A stretch of DNA of 64,000 nt from the NCBI RefSeq assembly GCF_003002055.1, contig NZ_PVZF01000003.1, positions 1 to 64,000 of the forward strand, read 5' to 3'. This stretch comes from Kineococcus rhizosphaerae. Its GTDB lineage: Bacteria; Actinomycetota; Actinomycetes; Actinomycetales; Kineococcaceae. The position numbers and the translations under genes were made by a program. This document shows positions 16,973 to 25,797 of the stretch, one piece after another (position 1 is the stretch's first letter; every line of letters begins with the position of its first letter). The notes beneath the pieces are model-generated. The model worked only from the letters and a program-made list of their open reading frames with translations, did not search any database and was not told where the DNA came from.

Positions 16973-18166
16973 TCAGGCCGTCGCGGGGGCCGGGTTCGCC
17001 CGCAGCGCCAGCGCGACGGAGGCCAGCACCAGCAGGACGACGGCCGCCAGGACGGGCACGGAGACGGTGAACGCGACCCCGGCCGAGGAGCTGAAGCCGA
17101 CGGCGAGCGCCGGGACGGCCATCCCTAGGTACCCCGCGAGGAAGATCCCGGCGGTGGCCTCGCCGCGCGAGCCGGCCGGGGCCAGGGACGTGGCGGTGGT
17201 GAGCGTCCCCTTGAGCAGGACGCCCACGCCGGCGCCGGCGACGACCCCGCCGCCGACGAACAGGGCCACGGTCCCGGCGAGCACCCCGGCCCCGAGGACG
17301 ACGACCCCGGCGGCGGTCAGGACCAGGCCGAGGCGCAGCTGGTGGTGCGCGGGCAGCGTCACGAGCAGCACCTGGCTCAGCGCGGCGGCGGCGAAGACGG
17401 AGGCCGCGGTGAGGCCGCCGGGGACGGCGCCGGTGTGCCCCAGCGAGGCGAGGACGGCCGGGGCCAGGGAGCTGAACAGCCCCAGGACGGCGAACAGGCC
17501 GAAGGAGGCCAGGGCCGCGGCGAGGTAGCGGCCGCGGGCGGCGGCGGGGACGGCGACGCGCTGGACGCGGTAGGGCCGGTGCTGCGCGGTGACGGTCTCG
17601 GGGACGGACCGGACGGCCGCGGCCGAGACGACGAGCAGGACCAGGAACACCAGGTGCGGGACGCGCAGCGGGTCCCCGAGGTGCCCGACGAGGAACCCGG
17701 CGACCAGGGAACCGAGGCCGAGACCGCCGAGGTTCGCGGCGGTCGCCACGACGGCGGCGGTGCCCGGCCGGCGCGCGGCGCTGCGCCCGTGCAGCTCGGC
17801 GAGCCAGGCGGTGGCGGTGGGCGTGACCGCGCCGACGGCCAGCCCGGTGACGACGCGGGCCACGACCAGGACGACGACGTTCGGCGTGAGCGTCAGGGCC
17901 AGCGCCGCGACGGCCTCCAGGGCCAGGGCGGGGACGAGGACGCGGCGGCGGCCGAGGTGGTCGGACAGGTGCCCGACGGTGAACAGCGCGATCGCGACCC
18001 CGGCCGCGTAGACGGCGAAGGCCACGGTGACCACGACGGTCGGCAGCCCGTCGCGGACGCGGTAGAGGGCCCACAGCGGGGTGGGGACGGTGGCGAAGGC
18101 CATGGCGACGGCGAACGCGGAGGCCACGACGAGGAATCCGAGGCGGTGCCGGCGGGTGCTGCTCAT
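16973..18166 (-). CDS. MFS transporter
   Basis: A 397-residue transporter with about twelve membrane helices. The loop 2-3 signature (GHLSDHLGRRRVLV, near 66-78) is conserved. Composition and length fit drug/H+ antiporter or sugar-efflux groups of the major facilitator superfamily. ATG 18166 is chosen, and an in-frame extension to 18226 overlaps the divergent promoter. The gene is divergent from a LysR regulator with an 86-bp gap, so that regulator probably controls it. The substrate is unknown. Confidence 0.85.
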   Translation of the reverse strand: MSSTRRHRLGFLVVASAFAVAMAFATVPTPLWALYRVRDGLPTVVVTVAFAVYAAGVAIALFTVGHLSDHLGRRRVLVPALALEAVAALALTLTPNVVVLVVARVVTGLAVGAVTPTATAWLAELHGRSAARRPGTAAVVATAANLGGLGLGSLVAGFLVGHLGDPLRVPHLVFLVLLVVSAAAVRSVPETVTAQHRPYRVQRVAVPAAARGRYLAAALASFGLFAVLGLFSSLAPAVLASLGHTGAVPGGLTAASVFAAAALSQVLLVTLPAHHQLRLGLVLTAAGVVVLGAGVLAGTVALFVGGGVVAGAGVGVLLKGTLTTATSLAPAGSRGEATAGIFLAGYLGMAVPALAVGFSSSAGVAFTVSVPVLAAVVLLVLASVALALRANPAPATA

Positions 18167-18226
18167 GACCGCCCCAACGCCGCGGCCCGCTGCGCCTTCC
18201 GCGCCAACGCTGGACGGTGGGAGCAT

Positions 18227-18245
18227 CCATCGGGATCGGCGATGG
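18227..18245. promoter_or_regulatory. Putative LysR binding palindrome
   Basis: CCATCG and CGATGG arms (18227-18232 and 18240-18245) are separated by seven bases, in the divergent gap just before the LysR start. Size and position fit a LysR site, but it is a single short palindrome. Confidence 0.4.
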
Positions 18246-18252
18246 GAGAAGC

Positions 18253-19161
18253 GTGGAACTGCGTCAGCTCGAGGTGTTCCTCGCCGTCGTCGAGACGGGC
18301 ACGATCAGCGCGGCCGCGCGCCGGCTGGGCTCGGCGCAGTCGGCGGTGAGCACCGTGGTGCGCGCCTTGGAGGAGGACCTCGGCGCGCCGCTGTTCACCC
18401 GCACGTCCCGGCGGGCGGTGCCCACCGACGCCGGGCTGGCGCTGCTGCCGCAGGCGCGGCGGCTGCTCGCGGGGGCCGCCGACGCCAGGGCCGTGGTCCG
18501 CGACGCCGGCGACGGCCCCTCCGGTCCGCTGGCCGTGGGCGTGGTCACGACCATGCACCCCGTCGACCTGCCCCGGCTGCTGCACCGGTACACCACGGCC
18601 CACCCGCGGGTCTCGGTCTCGATGCGCGTCGTCGCCGACGGCTCGCGCGGTCTGCTGCGGGCTCTGGTGGAGGGCGAGCTCGACGTGGCGTTCCTGTCCT
18701 GGCCCTTCCGCCCGCCCGCCGCCCTCGACGTCCGTCCGCTCGTGCGGACGAGCTTCCGGCTGCTGCTGCCGCCGGAGCACCCGCTGGCCGGGGACCGTCC
18801 CGTCGAGCTCACCGACCTCGCGGGCGAACGCTGGATCGACGGCCCGCCGGGGTTCGGCAACCGGCTGCAGGTCGACGCCCTCTTCGAGCGCGCCGGGGCC
18901 CGCCGCAGCGTCCGCCTCGAGGTCCCCGACGTCTCGACGTTCCCCCGGTACGTCGCCGCGGGGCTGGGTGTCGCGTTCGTCCCCGGCACGGTCCCCGTCC
19001 CGCGGGGCGTTCGGGAGCAGGCCGTCGCCGGGGACACCCTCGTGTGGGAGCTGTCCCTGGCCTCGGCCCGGCCCACCGCGGAACGTCCCGCCCGCAGGGC
19101 GGTCACCGCGTTCTGCCGCGAGGTCGAACGGGACGCGCGGGTCAGCACTCGGGGACGTTGA
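18253..19161 (+). CDS. LysR-family transcriptional regulator
   Basis: A 302-residue regulator. The N-terminal helix-turn-helix is clear (ELRQLEVFLAVVETGTISAAARRL, then QSAVSTVVRALEEDLG and LFTRTSRRAVPTDAG). A LysR substrate-binding domain follows (about 88-295). The start is GTG 18253, right after a GGGAGA site. It is divergent from the MFS gene at 18166, the usual arrangement for a LysR regulator and its target. The 3' end overlaps the end of sdaA by 20 bp. The effector is unknown. Confidence 0.9.
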   Translation: MELRQLEVFLAVVETGTISAAARRLGSAQSAVSTVVRALEEDLGAPLFTRTSRRAVPTDAGLALLPQARRLLAGAADARAVVRDAGDGPSGPLAVGVVTTMHPVDLPRLLHRYTTAHPRVSVSMRVVADGSRGLLRALVEGELDVAFLSWPFRPPAALDVRPLVRTSFRLLLPPEHPLAGDRPVELTDLAGERWIDGPPGFGNRLQVDALFERAGARRSVRLEVPDVSTFPRYVAAGLGVAFVPGTVPVPRGVREQAVAGDTLVWELSLASARPTAERPARRAVTAFCREVERDARVSTRGR

Positions 19162-20548
19162 CCCCCACCGCCGGGCGGCCCACCACCGTCAGCGCCAGCC
19201 CGCCCAGCGACGTCTCCTTGTACTCCGAGCGCATGTGCGCCCCCGTCTGGCGCATCGTCGCGATCGCCGTGTCCAGGCTCACGACGTGGCTGCCGTCGCC
19301 GCGCAGCGCCGTGCGCGCCGCGTGGATCGCCGTCGTGGCCCCCACCGCGTTCCGCTCGATGCAGGGGATCTGCACGAGCCCGCCGACCGGGTCGCACGTC
19401 AGGCCCAGGTGGTGCTCCACGGCGATCTCGGCCGCGTTCTCCACCTGCTCGGGGGTCCCCCCGAGGACCTCGGCCAGCCCGGCGGCCGCCATCGCGCTCG
19501 CCGAGCCCACCTCGCCCTGGCACCCGACCTCGGCCCCGGAGATCGAGCCGGTCTCCTTCAGGACGATCCCGATCCCCCCGGCCGCCAGCAGGAAGCGCAC
19601 GGTCGCCGCGTCGTCGGCGCCGGGCACGAAGCGCCGGTGGAAGTGCAGGACGGCCGGCACGATGCCCGCCGCGCCGTTGGTGGGTGCGGTCACGACCCGG
19701 CCGCCGGCGGCGTTCTCCTCGTTGACGGCGAGCGCGAACAGGCTCACCCAGTCCATGGCGTGCAGGACGTCGGACTCCGACGACCCCTCCTCGGCCAGCA
19801 GTTGCGCGTGCAGCCGCGGCGCGCGCCGGCGCACGCCCAGCCCGCCGGGCAGGGTGCCGTCGGTGACGAGGCCGTGGTCGACGCAGGCGCGCATGGCCGC
19901 GAAGATCCGCAGCAGGCCGGCGTCGACCTCCTCGGCCGGGCGCAGGCTCTCCTCGTTGCGCCGCACCAGGTCCGCGACGCCCAGACCGGTTTCCCGGCAG
20001 TGCTCGAGCAGCTCGGCGGCCGTCCGGAAACCCCACGGCAACCCCGCCCCGGACCCCACGACGGGGGCGGCGGCGTCGAGGGGGTCGTCCTTCACGAAAC
20101 CCCCGCCGACGGAGTACGAGGTCCGCTGGGCGAGGACGTTCCCGTCGCCGTCGCGGGCGGTGAACACCATGCCGTTGGGGTGGGCGGGCAGCGAGGCCGT
20201 GACGAGCCGGACGTCGGCGTCGGGGTCGAACCCCACGGCGTGCCGCCGCAGGACCCGCAGTTCCCGCGACGCCCTGATCTCGTCGAGGTACCCCTCGACG
20301 GCGTCGGGGTCGACGAGTTCGGGACGTTCGCCGAGCAGGCCCAGGACGACGGCCCGGTCGCTGCCGTGCCCGCGGCCGGTGGCCCCCAGGGAGCCGTGCA
20401 GGTCGACCGTGACCGAGCGCACCCGCGGCAGGAGGCCGTCGCGCTCGAGCCCCTCGGCGAAGGCGAGCGCGGCGCGCATGGGACCGACGGTGTGCGAGCT
20501 CGACGGCCCGATGCCGATCGAGAACATGTCGAAGACGGACAGGGCCAC
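19142..20548 (-). CDS. sdaA: L-serine ammonia-lyase (iron-sulfur type)
   Basis: A 468-residue single-chain L-serine dehydratase that converts serine to pyruvate and ammonia. Diagnostic segments are [20 protein letters not shown] at the N-terminus and the cluster-binding Cys in GCQGEVG and [17 protein letters not shown]. The SSSHT loop binds substrate. GTG 20548 lies three bases after the gcvT stop, so the pair is co-transcribed under the glycine riboswitch. Glycine cleavage gives methylene-THF, serine hydroxymethyltransferase can make serine from it, and this enzyme drains serine to pyruvate. Confidence 0.94.
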   Translation of the reverse strand: MALSVFDMFSIGIGPSSSHTVGPMRAALAFAEGLERDGLLPRVRSVTVDLHGSLGATGRGHGSDRAVVLGLLGERPELVDPDAVEGYLDEIRASRELRVLRRHAVGFDPDADVRLVTASLPAHPNGMVFTARDGDGNVLAQRTSYSVGGGFVKDDPLDAAAPVVGSGAGLPWGFRTAAELLEHCRETGLGVADLVRRNEESLRPAEEVDAGLLRIFAAMRACVDHGLVTDGTLPGGLGVRRRAPRLHAQLLAEEGSSESDVLHAMDWVSLFALAVNEENAAGGRVVTAPTNGAAGIVPAVLHFHRRFVPGADDAATVRFLLAAGGIGIVLKETGSISGAEVGCQGEVGSASAMAAAGLAEVLGGTPEQVENAAEIAVEHHLGLTCDPVGGLVQIPCIERNAVGATTAIHAARTALRGDGSHVVSLDTAIATMRQTGAHMRSEYKETSLGGLALTVVGRPAVGVNVPEC

Positions 20549-20551
20549 GGC

Positions 20552-21661
20552 TCAGCGCTCCCGGCGGTAGAACGGCAGGGCGACGACCTCGACGGGCAGC
20601 GCAGTGCCGCGCACGTCGACGTGCAGCGCCGTCCCGGGGGCGGAGAGCTCGCGCTGGACGTAGGCCATGGCGACGGGGAAGCCCAGCGTCGGGGACAGGG
20701 CCCCGCTGGTCACCTCCCCGACGGCGGACCCGTCGTGCACGACGGCGTACCCCGCGCGCGGCGCCCGGCGCCCGGCGCCCCGCAACCCCACGAGGACCCG
20801 CGCGGGCTCGGTGCCGGCGAGCCGCCGGAGCGCGTCGTACCCCACGCCGCCGGGTTCCTTGTCGAGCTTCACCACGCGGCCCAGACCGGCGGCGAAGGGC
20901 GTGACGTCCCGGCTCAGCTCGTGCCCGTACAGCGGCATCCCGGCCTCCAGGCGCAGGGTGTCGCGGCAGGCCAGGCCCGCGGGGACGCCCCCGTGCTCGC
21001 GGGTCGCGGCCAGCAGGGCGTCCCAGACGGCGAGGGCGTGGGCGACGGGGACGAAGACCTCGAACCCGTCCTCGCCGGTGTACCCGGTGCGGGCCAGGAG
21101 CACCTCCACGTCGCCCGAGGCCCCGGCCAGGACGGCCGGCAGGCAGCGGTAGTAGCCCAGGGCGCCCAGGTCGGCGTCGACGAGCGGGCCGACGACGGCC
21201 AGGGAGGCCGGGCCCTGGACGGCGACGAGGGCCCAGCCGGCCGTCTCGTCGGCGACGACGGCGTCGAAGCCGGCGCAGCGCTCGGTCAGCGCGGCCACGA
21301 CGACGGCCGCGTTGGCGGCGTTGGCGACGACGAGGAACTCCTGCTCCCCGAGCCGGTAGGTCACGAGGTCGTCGAGGATGCCGCCGTCGGCGTCGACGAC
21401 CATGCCGTAGGCCGCGCGCCCCAGCGGCATCGTGGACGGCGTGCCGACGAGGGCGTGGTCGAGGGCGCGGGCGGCCTCGGGGCCGCTGACGCGGACCTCG
21501 CCCATGTGCGAGAGGTCGAAGATCCCGGCGGTGGTGCGCACGGCCTGGTGCTCGGCGAGGTCGGAGGCGTAGCGCAGCGGCATCGACCAGCCGGCGAAGT
21601 CGGTCATCGAGGCGCCGAGGGCGGCGTGGGCGGCCGCGAGCGGGCTGGGGGTGCTCGACAT
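20552..21661 (-). CDS. gcvT: Aminomethyltransferase, glycine cleavage T protein
   Basis: A 369-residue T protein that releases ammonia and passes the methylene group from the aminomethyl-lipoyl H protein to tetrahydrofolate. Motifs are DFAGWSMPLRY, FDLSHMGEVRVSG, DADGGILDDLVTYR (folate site Asp), GYTGEDGFEVF and GLACRDTLRLEAGMPLYG. ATG 21661 is the start. The frame remains open upstream but that part is the riboswitch. No gcvH or gcvP is in the window, so they must lie elsewhere. Confidence 0.95.
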   Translation of the reverse strand: MSSTPSPLAAAHAALGASMTDFAGWSMPLRYASDLAEHQAVRTTAGIFDLSHMGEVRVSGPEAARALDHALVGTPSTMPLGRAAYGMVVDADGGILDDLVTYRLGEQEFLVVANAANAAVVVAALTERCAGFDAVVADETAGWALVAVQGPASLAVVGPLVDADLGALGYYRCLPAVLAGASGDVEVLLARTGYTGEDGFEVFVPVAHALAVWDALLAATREHGGVPAGLACRDTLRLEAGMPLYGHELSRDVTPFAAGLGRVVKLDKEPGGVGYDALRRLAGTEPARVLVGLRGAGRRAPRAGYAVVHDGSAVGEVTSGALSPTLGFPVAMAYVQRELSAPGTALHVDVRGTALPVEVVALPFYRRER

Positions 21662-21709
21662 CGGGTGGGCTCCTCTCGTCACGGCCGCACCTGCGGCCGA
21701 GCTGACCCC

Positions 21710-21885
21710 CTCTGTCGCGGGACCTGAGAGCTTCACCCCTCGCGGAGCTTTCCCCGTCGGTGAGGACCGTGGGGTCCTGCTTTCCAGAGCGGCCTGCCTG
21801 CGGCGGTGCGGGGACCTGAGAGGTTCCGGGGTGGTTGCTCCTACGGTGCCCACCGCGCGCGGTGGGGCTCTCCCGCCGGGGCGGA
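21710..21885 (-). promoter_or_regulatory. Tandem glycine riboswitch
   Basis: Read on the minus strand, the gcvT leader contains two similar aptamers. The first runs from about 21880 to 21809 (GGGAGAG, then GGCACCGTAGGAGCAA, closing with CCTCTCAGG). The second runs from about 21800 to 21710 (a GGAAAGC segment, CACCGACGGGGAAAGC, and GCTCTCAGGTCCC). The paired GAGAG / CTCTCAGG elements and the ACCG..GGxGxAA core are those of glycine riboswitches, which activate gcv genes when glycine is high. About 50 bp separate the second aptamer from ATG 21661. Confidence 0.9.
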
Positions 21886-21945
21886 GCGGCCGTGTGTGCA
21901 GTTGTGGCCCTCAGCGTGACACACGGCCGTCCCCGCGGGCCACGC

Positions 21946-22335
21946 TCAGAGCTCGCCGGTGAGGAACTGCGCCCGGCCGTGCCCGAAGGACCAGTCGGCG
22001 TCGGAGTTCTCGACGACGGAGACGACGACGTCGCTCGGCGCGGTGCCGGCCGCCTCCTCCAGGTTGCGCACCAGCAGGCGGTAGAAGGCCTCCTTCTGCT
22101 CGCGGCTGCGCGGGCGGCTGGTCACCTGCAGGAGCACGACGGCGTCGGTGCGCTCGATGCCCAGACCGGTGTCGTGGACGACGAGCTCGCCCCGCGGGTG
22201 CTGGTGGACGACCTGGTAGCGGTCGCCGGCGGGCACCTCGAAGGCCTCGACGACGGCGGCGTGGGCGGCGTCGAGCAGGGCGGTCAGCTCGGCGGGGGTG
22301 CGGCCGGCGACGAGGTCGAAGCGGAGCAGGGGCAC
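21946..22335 (-). CDS. Tautomerase-superfamily protein
   Basis: A 129-residue protein starting Met-Pro-Leu-Leu-Arg, so Pro would become the N-terminal catalytic base after Met removal. The rest fits the longer tautomerase/MSAD-like group: TPAELTALLDAAHAAVVEAF, RYQVVHQHPRGEL, SREQKEAFYRLLVRNLEE and VVVSVVENSDADWSFG. The start is GTG 22335 with AGGAGG a few bases upstream. The substrate is unknown. It lies 28 bp downstream of the LacI gene on the same strand. Confidence 0.88.
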   Translation of the reverse strand: MPLLRFDLVAGRTPAELTALLDAAHAAVVEAFEVPAGDRYQVVHQHPRGELVVHDTGLGIERTDAVVLLQVTSRPRSREQKEAFYRLLVRNLEEAAGTAPSDVVVSVVENSDADWSFGHGRAQFLTGEL

Positions 22336-22363
22336 GGATCCTCCTGAGGACTAGTTTGTCCTG

Positions 22364-23383
22364 TCATTCTGACATGAAGACCAATCCAGTGGTACCCCGC
22401 ACGACCAGCCGCGGTTCGAGCACGACGTCCGAGGCGTTCGCGCCCGGCTCACCCCCCGGCTCCCCCTCCAGCCGCTCGACCGCCAGCCGCACGGCCGAGC
22501 GCGCCTGCTCGGCCGGGTCCTGACTGACGGAGGTGAGCTGCACGTGCCCGAGCCGGGCCAGCGGGCTGTCGTCGTACCCGGTGACCGAGACCCGCCCCGG
22601 CACGGCGATCCCCTCGCGGTTCAGGACGTCGAGGAACCCGAGGGCGACGCGGTCGCTGACGGCCGCGACCGCCGTCCCGGACCACCCCCCGTCGAGCACC
22701 CGGCGCGCCGCCTCGACCCCCGAGGCCTCGTCGAAACCGGCGTCGACCGTGCGGACGGCGAGCCCGGCCCCGGCCGCCGCCCGCTCCAGACCCGCGCGCC
22801 GGTCGGCCGCGATGTCGCCGGCCCCGCCGCTGACGTGCAGCACCTCGCGGTGCCCGAGCCCGGCCAGGTGCTCGACGACCAGCCGCATCCCGACCTCGTC
22901 GGAGGCGCGCACGACGTCGGGGCCGCGCCCGGGCCCGGGCCGCGAACGGCGCCCGAGCACGACGACGGGGACCCGCGCGTCGAGGGCCGCCAGCTCCGGC
23001 CCGCTCGCCTCCGGGCCGAGCACCAGCAACGCCTCGCACCGCGAGTCCAGGAGGGTCTCGACGGCCGCCCGCTCGCCGCGCGTGCGCGTCACGGCGGCGA
23101 GCACGACCTCGTAGCCGGCCTCCTCGGCCGCCGACTGCAGCTCCTCGACGAGCTCGGCGTGGAAGGCGTTGCGGACGTCGAGCACCACCCCCAGCAGGCG
23201 CGAGCGGCGCAGCGCCAGCGAGCTGGCGGCCCGGTCGGCGCGGTAGCCCAGTTCCTCGGCGGCCCGCAGGACCCGGGCCGCCGTCTGCGCGCTCGGGCCG
23301 GGCGCCCCCCGCAGGGCGAGCGAGACCATCCCCTTCGACACCCCGGCGCGCGCGGCGACGTCCTTGATCGTGGGGCGGGCCAC
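22364..23383 (-). CDS. LacI-family transcriptional repressor
   Basis: A 339-residue regulator. The helix-turn-helix is clear (TIKDVAARAGVSKGMVSLALRG), followed by the hinge (ADRAASSLALRRSRLLG) and a periplasmic-binding-like ligand domain. I chose GTG 23383 because GGAGG sits five bases upstream. An in-frame GTG at 23401 would add six residues. It is divergent from a Gfo/Idh-TIM-barrel operon and a perfect palindrome lies between them, so it probably represses that operon and itself until a sugar or inositol-like ligand binds. Confidence 0.92.
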   Translation of the reverse strand: MARPTIKDVAARAGVSKGMVSLALRGAPGPSAQTAARVLRAAEELGYRADRAASSLALRRSRLLGVVLDVRNAFHAELVEELQSAAEEAGYEVVLAAVTRTRGERAAVETLLDSRCEALLVLGPEASGPELAALDARVPVVVLGRRSRPGPGRGPDVVRASDEVGMRLVVEHLAGLGHREVLHVSGGAGDIAADRRAGLERAAAGAGLAVRTVDAGFDEASGVEAARRVLDGGWSGTAVAAVSDRVALGFLDVLNREGIAVPGRVSVTGYDDSPLARLGHVQLTSVSQDPAEQARSAVRLAVERLEGEPGGEPGANASDVVLEPRLVVRGTTGLVFMSE

Positions 23384-23442
23384 CGGACCTCCAGGGTGCA
23401 CTTGACAGCGACGACCTTTCGAACCGATTCTACCGACGACCG

Positions 23443-23458
23443 TTCAAACCGGTTTGAA
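23443..23458. promoter_or_regulatory. LacI operator, perfect 16-bp palindrome
   Basis: TTCAAACCGGTTTGAA is perfectly symmetric with the CCGG/AACCGGTT centre typical of LacI-family operators. A degenerate copy (GAACCGATTC, 23420-23429) lies upstream. Both are in the 154-bp gap between the lacI start (23383) and the operon start (23538). Confidence 0.85.
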
Positions 23459-23537
23459 AGCGATTCGGAGCACCACCGCCGGTGCCCACCCCGCCCTGGT
23501 ACCCGCCCTGATCCCCGCCCCTGAGAGGCCCACGACG

Positions 23538-24755
23538 ATGTCCGCCACCCGCACGCGACCCCTCGGCGTCGCCGTCATCGGCGCCGGCATGGCCGGCCGC
23601 GCCCACCTCGCCGGCTACCGCGCCGCCACCACCCTGACCGGCGGCGCGTACGGCGAGGGCCTGCCCCCCGTCCGCCTCGTCGCGGTCGCCGACGCCCACG
23701 CCCCCTTCGCCGAGGCCGCCGCCGCCCGCTACGGCTACGAGCGCGCCGAGACGAGCTGGCAGGCCGTCGCCGAGGCCGACGACGTCGACGCCGTCAGCGT
23801 CGTCGTCGCCAACCACCTGCACCGCGAGATCGTCGAGGGGCTGCTGGCCGCCGGCAAGCACGTCCTGTGCGAGAAGCCGCTGGCCCCCTCGGTGGCCGAC
23901 GCCGAGGCGATGGTCGCCGCGGCCGCGGCCCACCCCGAGCAGGTCGCCGCCGTCGGGTTCACGTTCCGCCGCTCCCCCGCGATCAACGGCTTGCGCGAGC
24001 AGGTGCTCAACGGCCACCTCGGCGAGGTCCGCCACTTCAACGGCCACTACTGGTGCGACTACGCGGCCAACCCGGACGCCCCGATCAGCTGGCGCTACGA
24101 GGGAGGTCTCGGCTCGGGCGCGCTGGCCGACATCGGCAGCCACCTCGTCGACCTGGGCGAGTTCTTCTGCGGCCCGCTGGAGTCGGTGCGGGGCACCGTG
24201 TTCTCCCAGGTGACCACGCGCCGCCCCAAGCCCGTCGGCGCGGTCGTCGGGCACGCGCTGGCCGAGGTCGGGACGGAGTTCGAGGACGTGGAGAACGAGG
24301 ACCTCGCCACGTTCACCGCGACGTTCGCGAACGGCGCCACCGGGACCTTCTCCGTCTCGCGCATCGCGCACGGCCTGCCCAACGGGCTGGGTTTCGAGAT
24401 CTTCACCGAGAACGGCGCGGGGGCGTTCGACCTGAACCGCACGGGCGAGTTCACCATCGCCGACAGCACCGCACCGGGAGCCATCAACGGGTACCGCCAG
24501 GTCCTCGTCGGCCCCGAGCACCCCTACCTGGCCGGTGGGGTCCCGATGGACTTCCCGAGCGTCGGGCACGGCCAGAGCGACTTCTTCACCTTCCAGTGCC
24601 GGGCGTTCCTCAACGAGGTCGCCGGCGGCGTCGGCACCCCGATCGGCGCACTGCCCGTCGTCCCGCCGATGTCCCACGGCCTGCACAACCTGCGCGTGCT
24701 GGACGCCGTCACCCGGGCCGCCACCGGCACGGGCGAGACCGTCCCCGTCGACTGA
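23538..24755 (+). CDS. Gfo/Idh/MocA-family oxidoreductase
   Basis: A 405-residue NAD(P)-dependent sugar or polyol dehydrogenase. The Rossmann motif is GVAVIGAGMAGRAH (about 9-22) and the active-site region is CEKPLAPS (near 114), with Lys in EKP as the catalytic residue of the family. The C-terminal domain contains GGLGSGALADIGSHLVDLGEF, with Asp/His in ADIGSH matching the conserved D-x-x-x-H. It heads a three-gene operon with two TIM-barrel isomerases, all likely under the divergent LacI. Candidate substrates are inositol-like cyclitols or sugar derivatives. Confidence 0.88.
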   Translation: MSATRTRPLGVAVIGAGMAGRAHLAGYRAATTLTGGAYGEGLPPVRLVAVADAHAPFAEAAAARYGYERAETSWQAVAEADDVDAVSVVVANHLHREIVEGLLAAGKHVLCEKPLAPSVADAEAMVAAAAAHPEQVAAVGFTFRRSPAINGLREQVLNGHLGEVRHFNGHYWCDYAANPDAPISWRYEGGLGSGALADIGSHLVDLGEFFCGPLESVRGTVFSQVTTRRPKPVGAVVGHALAEVGTEFEDVENEDLATFTATFANGATGTFSVSRIAHGLPNGLGFEIFTENGAGAFDLNRTGEFTIADSTAPGAINGYRQVLVGPEHPYLAGGVPMDFPSVGHGQSDFFTFQCRAFLNEVAGGVGTPIGALPVVPPMSHGLHNLRVLDAVTRAATGTGETVPVD

Positions 24756-24781
24756 CCACCCCGAAGGACCGGAGGAACCCC

Positions 24782-25780
24782 GTGAAGCTCGGCGTCTACG
24801 ACGCGATCCTGCACGACCGTCCCCTGCCCGAGGCCCTGGAGGTCGTCGCCGGCCTCGGCCTGACCGGCATCGAACTGAACACCGGCGGTTTCCTGCCTGC
24901 CGTGCACGTCCCCACGTTCGACGACATCCTCGTCAGCGACACCGCCCGCGACGACTTCCTCGGGATCTTCGAGGGCACCGGCGTCTCCATCGCCGGTCTG
25001 AACTGCAACGGCAACCCGTTGCACCCGAACCCGGTCATCGGGGACCAGCACGCCGAGGACGTCCGTCGGTCGCTGCGGCTGGCGAACCGGCTGGGCGAGC
25101 ACCGCGTCGTGACGATGTCCGGCCTGCCCGGCGCCGAGGCGGGCGCCACGGTCCCGACGTGGGTCGTCAACGCGTGGAACTCCCGCGACCTCGACGTCAT
25201 CGAGTACCAGTGGTCCGTCGCGGTGCCGTTCTGGACGGAGATCGACGCCCTGGCCCGCGAGCTCGACGTCAAGGTCGCGCTCGAGCTGCACCCGCAAAAC
25301 CTGGTCTTCAACCCGGCCGGCGTGCGGGAACTGGTGGAACGCGCGGGGGCCACGAACGTCGGGGTGGAGCTCGACGCCTCCCACCTGTTCTGGCAGCAGA
25401 TGGACCCCGTCGCCGTCGTCCGCGACCTGGGCCCCCTGGTGTTCCACGCCGCCGCCAAGGACGTCCGCATCAACCCGGCCGCCGCGCTCTACGGCGTCCT
25501 CGACAACCGGTTCCGCCGGCTCGAGGAGTCCGAGGACCGCACGAACCTCGGCGGCGACGAGTGGGTCAACGAGTGGCCGAAGGAGTCCGCGTGGGACTTC
25601 GTCGCCCTCGGCAAGGGACACGACACCGCGTTCTGGGCCGAGTTCCTGCGCGCCCTGCACGAGGTCGACCCCGAGATGGTCTGCAACATCGAGCACGAGG
25701 ACGTCGAACTCGGGCGCGTCGAGGGTCTGGAGGTCGCAGCGGAGGTGCTGCTGGAGGCGGCGCGGATCGCCGGGGTCTGA
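24782..25780 (+). CDS. Sugar phosphate isomerase/epimerase (TIM barrel)
   Basis: A 332-residue AP-endonuclease-2-like TIM barrel. Visible elements are GLTGIELNTGG, LNCNGNPLHP, VALELHPQNLVFN (Glu metal ligand), GVELDASHLFWQQMD (Asp/His ligands), FHAAAKDVRIN and a late Glu in CNIEHEDVE. This set is typical of xylose-isomerase-like enzymes that act on ketoses or keto-inositols. The start is GTG 24782 after GGAGG. It is 26 bp behind the Gfo/Idh gene, so the two probably act in sequence on one substrate. Confidence 0.88.
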   Translation: MKLGVYDAILHDRPLPEALEVVAGLGLTGIELNTGGFLPAVHVPTFDDILVSDTARDDFLGIFEGTGVSIAGLNCNGNPLHPNPVIGDQHAEDVRRSLRLANRLGEHRVVTMSGLPGAEAGATVPTWVVNAWNSRDLDVIEYQWSVAVPFWTEIDALARELDVKVALELHPQNLVFNPAGVRELVERAGATNVGVELDASHLFWQQMDPVAVVRDLGPLVFHAAAKDVRINPAAALYGVLDNRFRRLEESEDRTNLGGDEWVNEWPKESAWDFVALGKGHDTAFWAEFLRALHEVDPEMVCNIEHEDVELGRVEGLEVAAEVLLEAARIAGV

Positions 25781-25797
25781 TCGGCGAGGATGGGGGC

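Noticed and set aside
18264-20036. 590-codon open frame antisense to LysR and sdaA
   Set aside because: Arg/Gly/Ala-rich shadow of two genes that have clear families.
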